Positions 57,272 through 64,000 of a DNA stretch of 64,000 nucleotides are shown here, piece after piece. Source of the stretch: Isoetes taiwanensis (Eukaryota; Streptophyta; Lycopodiopsida; Isoetales; Isoetaceae); NCBI GenBank assembly GCA_021234155.1, contig JAJEKV010000023.1:4919945-4983944 (forward strand). The letters run 5' to 3'. The notes beneath the pieces were generated by a model that was given only the letters and a program-made list of their open reading frames with translations, did no database searches and was not told the DNA's origin. The stretch's first letter is position 1. Each line of letters begins with the position of its first letter. The translations under genes and the position numbers were made by a program.

Positions 57272-58600
57272 TAATATTTGGTTTTTTCAATCTTCTACAA
57301 CAATTGGATTTCTTCCCAGCAGATAGGCTTTTCCATTTCCGAGAACAATGTAATGGCCTGCTTTATCAAATTCAGCACAACTACAAAAATATTAGTCCAA
57401 ATGTGTAGCAGAATTTGATAATTATCCATCTTATTTAATTTAAAAACAACAATATAAGATGGATTTTAATCACATAATTTCACATTCAAAATGTATAGGT
57501 GATATTAGTGTATAGGTGATGTGGACAAACATGGTAACATGAAAGAGAATGACACACTTCTGTCACTATAGATATTTTCATTCAGTTTGTTTTAATAACC
57601 CTATGTTAAACACGATATATGAAATGAGCTGCTTGCGTAGATTACATATGCATGAAAACCAAGGATGAAAGTGGTATGCTTGATTGACGCCCAAAAATGT
57701 TGATTTGCATCAAAAATGTTGAGTTGTTTGTAAGATGTGGACGAACATGGTAACAAAAAGTAGAATTGCACGATGTTGCCACGATTAGTATTATTTAGTT
57801 CATTGTTGTGACCATGACCATCACGAGCCCAAAAACGTTGAGTTGATTGTAAGATACAAACATGGTAACAAAAGATAGAATGGTACACTTATGTCACTAT
57901 AGATATTTTCATTTAGCTCATTTGGTGACTCTATGCTAAATTCTAGCCCTGTGGATATCACTTCTATATCTGGAATCATATTTGGTTATATGGACATCTT
58001 TCATTTGCATGTACACCACATCAAGAACTGGATACATGATTGTGATATTTGTTTGACTTCTATCTCTACAATCATATTTGGTTTCTTCAATCTTCTATCT
58101 CATTGTAGCAACCACAAAAATATTAGTTCAAATATGTAGTAGATATTGATATTTGCCCATCTTATCTAATTTAAAAGCAACAATATAAGATGGATTTTAA
58201 TCACATAATTTCACGTTTAAAATGTGTAGGTGATATTAGTGTATAGGTGACGTGGACAAACATGGTAACATGAAAGAGAATGGCACACTTCTATCACTAT
58301 AGATATTTTCATTCAGTTGATTGTTGTAACCCTATGTTAAACACAAGGCCTGTGCATAGGTTACATATACATGAAATGACCCACTTGCATAGATTACATA
58401 TGCATGAAAAACCAAGGATGAAAGTGGTATACTTGATTGACGCCTAATGCTGAGTTGTTTGTAAGATGTGGACAAACATGGTAACAAAAAATAGAATGGT
58501 ATACTTCTGCCACTATAGGTGACTCTATGTTAAACTCTAGCCTTATGCATAGATACATATGCATGAAAATATAAGGATAAAAGTGGCATGCTTGATTGAC
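57272..58600. repeat. Diverged tandem segmental duplication
   Basis: 57272-57690 matches 58072-58440 (AATATAAGATGGATTTTAAT, ATAGGTGATATTAGTGTATA, AACATGGTAACATGAAAGAG and more). Partial further copies lie at about 57715-57930 and 58440-58560, sharing GTTTGTAAGATGTGGAC and AACATGGTAACAAAA. It is non-coding; CACACTTCTGTCACTATAG recurs in each unit. Confidence 0.75.
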
Positions 58601-59665
58601 GCAAAAAAGCATTGTCTTTAAACTAATAGAAATAGTCTTGATATCTAGGCCATGCCATCTTTTCAACTATGTTGTTTTAACCTTAAAACTATGCTATATA
58701 GCACGCTAATGGGATATAGTTTGCACATCATGACTTTCTGTCCCTTTTTATTTGTAATAAAGCCCTGCAATCATGACTGCATTGCAATTAGCTGGGATTC
58801 TGTATCACTATTTGTACTAATATGTCCTACTAACTTTATTGACAAATGTTGTTTGTGATGACCTTGCTGAGCTAAATTTTGGCAGTAGATGATAACATTT
58901 GGGAGACAATGAAGATGCATGGAAAATACAGTTCTGATACAACACATGTTGCAGCATATAAACTGGAGATATAAGCGAGCATGTATTATGTCATGTAGGT
59001 TTGTAGACATGGTGGCTTAATGGCCCATAATTGGATGGCGATGTTTCTAGAATCTAATGTATGAGCCAAGCTGTCATGTGAACAAAAAGCAGAATACAAA
59101 CCATATGATTTAGCAATACCCATTCTTATTTGTTCAGGTTCTTAATTGTTTAGGTATAGTTCAATCCACGTTGTTATAGAGAACACATTCTCTAAAATCT
59201 ACTAGACATGTTTCTAAAACCGTCCCATCTTCAACTTCCTTTTAAATTAATGAGATCTTTGAATGCAAATTTCAAGTTTTCATGTTTCTTTATACTGATG
59301 AAATGCTAGAGTAAATGCTAGAATAGAAAGGTTGAGTCTTAAGATGAAACAATATGGAATCTAAAGAACATTTATCAATTTTATTGAATTTTAAAAGTTC
59401 TTTGCAGCCTTACACCTAATAGTTCTTTGCAACCTTAACACTACCTAATGAGTTATTTTGAAACTTTACTTCTACGATCCTATCTTTGACCTTACACCTT
59501 CAATGAAATATACCCTTCTTTGGTCCAACAAGAGGAAGCCATTCTTTTATTATTATTTGAGTTCCACATGGTTTTCAGTGTCTATATTAATTGGATTTGC
59601 ATTTTACCATCCCCTCCATAATCACTACGGACCATTGTTCCTACTATCATCTCCCACTGTCTTGA
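58601..59665. other. No gene recognised
   Basis: AT-rich sequence between the segmental duplication and MULE copy 2. No recognised coding pattern. Confidence 0.35.
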
Positions 59666-59674
59666 TTTAAAATA
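59666..59674. repeat. 9-bp target duplication, left
   Basis: TTTAAAATA here and again at 62765-62773, outside the ends of MULE copy 2. Confidence 0.9.
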
Positions 59675-59808
59675 GGGAAAGTTACCCAAATGCCCTTGCG
59701 AAATGGGCAATTTACCAAAGTACCCCTATCAACCCAAAAATTACCAAAATGCCCTTCGGGCAGCCAAGGGCAGGCAGACGGCAACGGCAAGGGCAGGCAA
59801 CGGCATAA

Positions 59809-60343
59809 TTGATTGCAATTTCCGTCTGGTTAACATTTTCTGTTCTGATCAACGAGAGTGGTGGCTCATTTGATGCATTTGTGGATGCATTGGACTTTGA
59901 GTTAAATTCTGATTCAGAAAGCCAGAACCGGCATATACTGGAATTAGAGGAAAATCAAGTTTACGAAGCTTCAACATCATACAGTGACAACATGCCCACG
60001 GGAGAAAAACACATATTACCCAACGCTAAACATAACTGCAACTTTTCCACGACAAATGAGTGCAGTCAATCTGGTTCGCACAATCCTGGTCCGAAATAAT
60101 TCTGGAACAAAAATTCAAGACAATTGAAGAAAGTCCATGCTAGCTGATAACTCCAGCCCTGTTTTGAATCCTCTTGAGACCCACGATATCGAGAAAATGG
60201 GTATGAATGGAACTCCAAAGCACCATGATTTGATGAAAAGTGAGCATATCTCACATTCTGAATCCAGGGAAGCACAGCAGCTACTTAGCCTGGACATACA
60301 CAACATAAAGAAACCACAGCATCCTCTTTACTATTCAACTTGA
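59809..60343 (+). pseudogene. Conserved second reading frame of the MULE, copy 2
   Basis: Open stretches 59809-60099 and 60137-60343 correspond to the minus-strand stretches of copy 1 with few changes (SGGSFDAFVDALDFEL; HHDLMKSEHISHSESREAQQ). The same boundary between the two stretches is present in both copies, which suggests an intron remnant, a programmed or old frameshift, or chance. The product would be acidic and serine-rich. No known domain. Confidence 0.5.
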
Positions 60344-60690
60344 ATGAATGTTCTTAAGAAAAAACGCTTGTTTTCTGGGTCAGTTATGATATCAAAGAGT
60401 GCAGGAAGGATGCCCACTTTGAATATTGAATACACTTGACAAAGAGAGCCTTTTGGAACTGCTTCCTGCTCCATTGCAAGAAATGCTACAGAAAGAACTA
60501 CTTAATTAACAACAAGTTCACAATCTGCAGAAAAAACTACTTAATTAACAAGAAGTTCACAAGCTGCAGTCTTCATAAGCTAGAAACTGCTCCAGTATTC
60601 CTGTTCATTATGTAATAGTAAGAAATCAATCTCATAATTAAAAAAGAAGTCACAAAACACTTCACCTACATAAAATAAAAACACGCAATT

Positions 60691-62206
60691 TCAATTGGTA
60701 CTCCGCAAGTTCTGCGGTTGTGGACCGACACTTTTGCATCTTGAACATTTCTTTGCTTTCTTGTCATCCTCGATTAGGCGATCTTATTCTCCTCTTCTTA
60801 GGTCGCATACGGCAATCGAGATGTCCGTTGAGGAAGCATATCGTATTATCGCCCAACTTCACCACTATGAATCACCTTTGGAGAGATAACCCTTCGTAAG
60901 TTGCATAGTACACGCACAACCGATATGCCTCATAGGTGTACATCTGCACTTGCTATTTCTTGAATAGAATTGATGCAGCAGCATGGGCACAAGGAATTCC
61001 AGACTTCTGCCATCTCAAGCAAGAGCATGTACCAGCTTGCACATCGACCACATGCTCATGTTTTGCAGTTACAATCTTGAACATAAATTCAAGTCAAGCC
61101 AAGAATTCAAAGATTCTGCAATGTTAGAGGTAAGATGACCAAACCGATGGCCTAGAAAGTATGCTTCTGCACAATATCGAGGATGACGCATCTCATCGAG
61201 CAACCAAGTTGGGCGGCAAAGATTTTGGCAAAGTCCCAATTGCTTGTAAAACTTCTTGAAATTTGGGAATTGTTTCTACACGAGCTGCTTTCCACAACAA
61301 CTTGACAAGCTCTATACTCTTGAATTCCTTTTTGAAATTCTCTGCTAAGTGCCTCAGACAATATCCATGCACTGCATTCTCCCCAAAAATAGCTGACACT
61401 CCTTCCAATATTCCTTTCTGTCAATCAGACAAGAAGACAACTGCTCTATTAAGTGCTAAAGAACTCTGTAACTGAGTTAAAAACCAACACCAATTGCTAT
61501 CATTCTCAATGGCAACCCATGCATATGCTAGTGGAAACAAAGACCCCCGAAGTCCAACTGCAAGCTGCGGTGAGCAAAATTCCTCTATACACCTTTGTTA
61601 AGAATGTCCCATCTAGCCCAATAACAGGCCGACAATGCCCAAATCCACTCAAGCTAAGCGCCAAAAGCAAGAAACATTCTTGTGAACACATTACGCTCAT
61701 CTGGCTGAACCGTACAAATACTACCAGGATTAGCATCCATTAACCTAGAGCAGTAGTCATTCAATCGCTGATAAGCTTCTTCATGTGAACCGTGAAGTTC
61801 AGCCATTGCATTCTCCTTTGCTAACCATGCAACACGGTAGCTTATCTCTACTCCATGCTCTCTTCGGACATCAGCAACAAGTGCGAAGTTTTTATAACTT
61901 TGGTGCTCAAGGAACTTCCCAAGATATTTTTCCGTCACCCACTTTGAGTTAGCTTCCTTATTGTTTCTCTGATTAACCCCACCACAAGAATGCTCACCAC
62001 CTATGCTCTTAATTGTAACCTCAGCACTATCCGGAAGTTTAGAAGCGTGGATCATCCATGCACAACCCGTGACACACTTTACTCACGTATCTAGAAGCGA
62101 GGCGGACTTAATCGATAATTCCACATGATCTTTGGCGGCTTGATCTCGTCTTTGCGACCTTGCATTCTTCAATTGAATCAAATTTAGCACCCTTACACAG
62201 TTCCAT
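60691..62206 (-). pseudogene. MULE transposase, copy 2, degraded
   Basis: Same domain order as copy 1. This copy keeps the eight bases that copy 1 lacks, so the frame from MIHASK to the core (62055-61654) is open (ISYRVAWLAKENAMAELHGS). It has its own lesions: changes in the N-terminal zinc region, frameshifts in the core near 61650 and 61210, and an altered region before the knuckle. It shares with copy 1 the join that removes the region between NSWLDL and FKIVTAKHEH. Confidence 0.85.
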
Positions 62207-62764
62207 AGCTGGACATAGAACCTTCTGTGCTGGACACAGAATCAGTTAACATTCTCATAGCCAGTACTAAAGATACAAAGAAATTCATGAAAACAAAAGA
62301 AAGTTATGCTTTGAGCTTTGAAAGAAGGAAGTTATGGAAGCAGAATCTGCCATAGATTTGGAACAAGAAGAAACATATAGAGGCTTTGGAACAAGAAGAA
62401 ACACATAGAGGCCATAGACGAAAACTGTTATCTTAATGCAGAGAACTTGAATAGAGAACTTACTCAGATTCAAATTCACAAAATGCATGCATGAATTGCC
62501 AGAATCGATCTATTCTGTGCTTCTCCTTACCTTACAAATCGGTGCCTTGTATGGGGAAGCTGGACGGATTCACTAAATCGTTGGACGTCTTCTGCAACAG
62601 CACCGCCAAATCCAGATAATTTCCCTCCGTTTCTGTAATCGGCAATATTCGTTCTGCCCGTTGCCTGCCCGTTGCCTGCCCGAAGGGTATTTTGGGGATT
62701 TCGGATTTGATAGGGGCAATTGTGTAATTTACCCATTTCGCAAGGGCATTTCAGTAACTTTCCC

Positions 62765-62773
62765 TTTAAAATA
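62765..62773. repeat. 9-bp target duplication, right
   Basis: TTTAAAATA, identical to 59666-59674. Confidence 0.9.
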
Positions 62774-62849
62774 ATACACCCACCATCCCTAATTGTTACG
62801 ATATAGCACAACTTCCACATACCAATACACATCACACAGTAGTGTTGTG

Positions 62850-62894
62850 AAAGCTCGGGCTAAGGCCTGCCAACGCCGGGCATCTATGCACTAG
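62850..62894 (+). mobile_element. Possible Helitron 3' terminus (degraded)
   Basis: GGCCTGCCAACGCCGGGC forms an imperfect hairpin, followed by ATCTATGCA and CTAG (62891-62894). The following base is A, not T. It resembles the other Helitron ends here but is the weakest. If it is one, MULE copy 2 may have inserted into that Helitron. Confidence 0.4.
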
Positions 62895-63099
62895 ATGATG
62901 CCATGTACATTGTTGTAATACCTAATGAAATCCCAAATAGCAAGGAGAACCAATAGAGCTTTAGTTGATGATTATAGGACTCATTCCTCCACCATTTTTA
63001 TATATGTAAAAATAGGGTTTGCCAAAAAGGCATAGATGCTTAAAAAGGAAGGTATTGTCCAAATTTATTTCTAGTATGGTTGGAAAAGGGTAGAAAAAA

Positions 63100-63720
63100 G
63101 ATTATGATCCCTATATAAGGTCGACTAGACAAGCCATCCGGCACATCTGCAATCCGCCTACAAACATCCTTGAGTCAGGCATTGCAGCCAGAGACTTCTA
63201 CCAACTCAAGCCAATATTCAATAAGTGGAATTTCTACGATCCAGATATACCCGATGCCGAATGGCTAGACACCATCCAGTTCCCAGACCTCTACCACTCA
63301 TGGAAATAGAACTTTAGGTACTACAAGCTGACCGAGATCGTCAGGCAAGGAGACGACCTGCCCTTTGCACGCGCCCTCTCCCAGATGAGGAAATCAGAGC
63401 AAATGGAAGATGATTCGCACCTTGTCAACTCCACCTGCATCCGGCCCAGCACCCGGCGACCCTGCCTCCCACACGTCTTCCACAAGAACAAAGATAAGGA
63501 CAACGATAAAGTCTATGTCAAAATACCAGAATAAGGCATGCACCTCCACTCCATAGACACGCACGAGAACGGCTGCCCGAGGAACATCAGCCTATACACA
63601 AACTCTCAAAAGATGCATGGACTAAAAGACAAACTAGAGCTCAAGCAGACCATGCAACATCGACGTCTCCGACAGCCTCGTCAATGGCAGTGACAGCATC
63701 TTGGAGCAACACATGAGCGC
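63100..63720 (+). pseudogene. PIF1-type helicase relic
   Basis: One frame reads with two stops (63307 and 63532) from about 63094 to 63660, then shifts. Motifs: ARDFYQLKPIFNKW (motif III, usually GDFYQLKP), YKLTEIVRQGDDLPFARAL (the LTEIMRQ.DD..FA block), then LPHVFHKNKD, LKDKLELKQTM and, after the shift, NIDVSDSLVNGS (the NxDVxxGLVNGA block near the C-terminus). These are the back half of a PIF1 family helicase, either a stand-alone PIF1-like protein or the helicase part of a Helitron. The Walker A part is missing. Codons end mostly in C or G, unlike the neighbouring sequence. Confidence 0.75.
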
Positions 63721-64000
63721 GGGCGGGACAGAGGCACTTTGGATATCATCATGAAGCCCACAATATGAAGCAACTGTCGAGACAGGCTCAAATACCTCTA
63801 TGTCCAAGGAATCAGACCAACCTGGATGCCAATCCAAAAGCATGATGAGTACGTTACTTGAGCTAGGCATACGTTTCAAGTGAACTTATAGTTTAACCAG
63901 TTGGAACAAAGGCAAAAAACTAGATAAAAGACATTGTTATATCTTAAGTTCTACATTTTACAACTAATAAGCATCTTCTAACCTTGATGCTTGATTATAT
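63721..64000. other. No gene recognised
   Basis: Continuation of the helicase relic cannot be followed beyond about 63720. Nothing else seen. Confidence 0.3.

Larger units (their letters stand above)
59675..62764 (-). mobile_element. Mutator-like element (MULE), copy 2, inverted
   Basis: A 3090-base element in opposite orientation to copy 1, with the same terminal inverted repeats (GGGAAAGTTAC at both ends) and a perfect 9-bp duplication of a different target. So the two copies are independent insertions and not a segmental duplication. The target sites of both copies are AT-only. Confidence 0.95.

Noticed and set aside
1-64000. CRISPR arrays, rRNA and bacterial operons
   Set aside because: The tandem repeats here have long, diverged or directly adjacent units without regular unique spacers. 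The 27-base spacers of the 23.7-kb array are identical to each other, the opposite of a CRISPR array. No rRNA-like stretch was seen.

Overview
The window is nuclear DNA from a land plant. It is AT-rich, its genes have plant-type introns, and the recognisable proteins are plant families: a pentatricopeptide-repeat (PPR) organelle RNA-binding protein, a two-domain phytocystatin, a cinnamate 4-hydroxylase fragment and an EIN3-binding F-box/LRR fragment. The density and mix of transposons and the style of the PPR protein suggest a large genome, perhaps a fern; that is inference.

Only two genes look intact. One is the intronless PPR gene on the minus strand at 4350-6617 (755 codons). The other is a four-exon phytocystatin on the plus strand at 29135-30738 (220 codons). 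It has a signal peptide, an intact QVVAG papain-inhibition loop and a C-terminal domain with the SNSL legumain-inhibition motif.

The rest is mostly transposable elements and gene fragments. From left to right: a LINE ORF1-like fragment and retroposon tails (1-3.1 kb); the PPR gene; a cytochrome P450 CYP73A fragment between inverted TATCTAA-rich repeats (8.5-9.4 kb); an EBF-like LRR pseudogene (9.8-10.9 kb); tandem repeats (11.7-12.9 kb); two Helitron-type 3' ends (15.6 and 16.7 kb); a broken DUF7869-type transposase-like gene (17.6-20.4 kb); a Ty3-like LTR boundary (21.6 kb); an array of three inverted-repeat elements with palindromic spacers (23.7-25.1 kb); the cystatin gene with a small MITE in its promoter; a TAA-flanked 920-bp element (31.3-32.3 kb); and a broken inverted duplication (modules A and B, 27.5-40.2 kb) interrupted at one exact base by Helitron ends.

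From 40.9 to 52.5 kb there is nested insertion: a gutted Ty3/gypsy element with PBS and LTR, then a purine-rich background carrying a complete Mutator-like element (perfect 9-bp target duplication) and a 5'-truncated LINE (perfect 17-bp target duplication), then a perfect 28-bp nested palindrome abutting a TA-flanked element. A second, inverted copy of the Mutator-like element lies at 59.7-62.8 kb with its own perfect 9-bp duplication. A PIF1-type helicase relic with unusually GC-rich codons ends the window.

Best candidates for something undescribed: the DUF7869 transposase-like gene, the conserved convergent second reading frame of the Mutator-like element, the outward-facing Helitron ends at modules A and B, and the MITE array with palindromic spacers. 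All calls come from reading the sequence; no database search or alignment was run.
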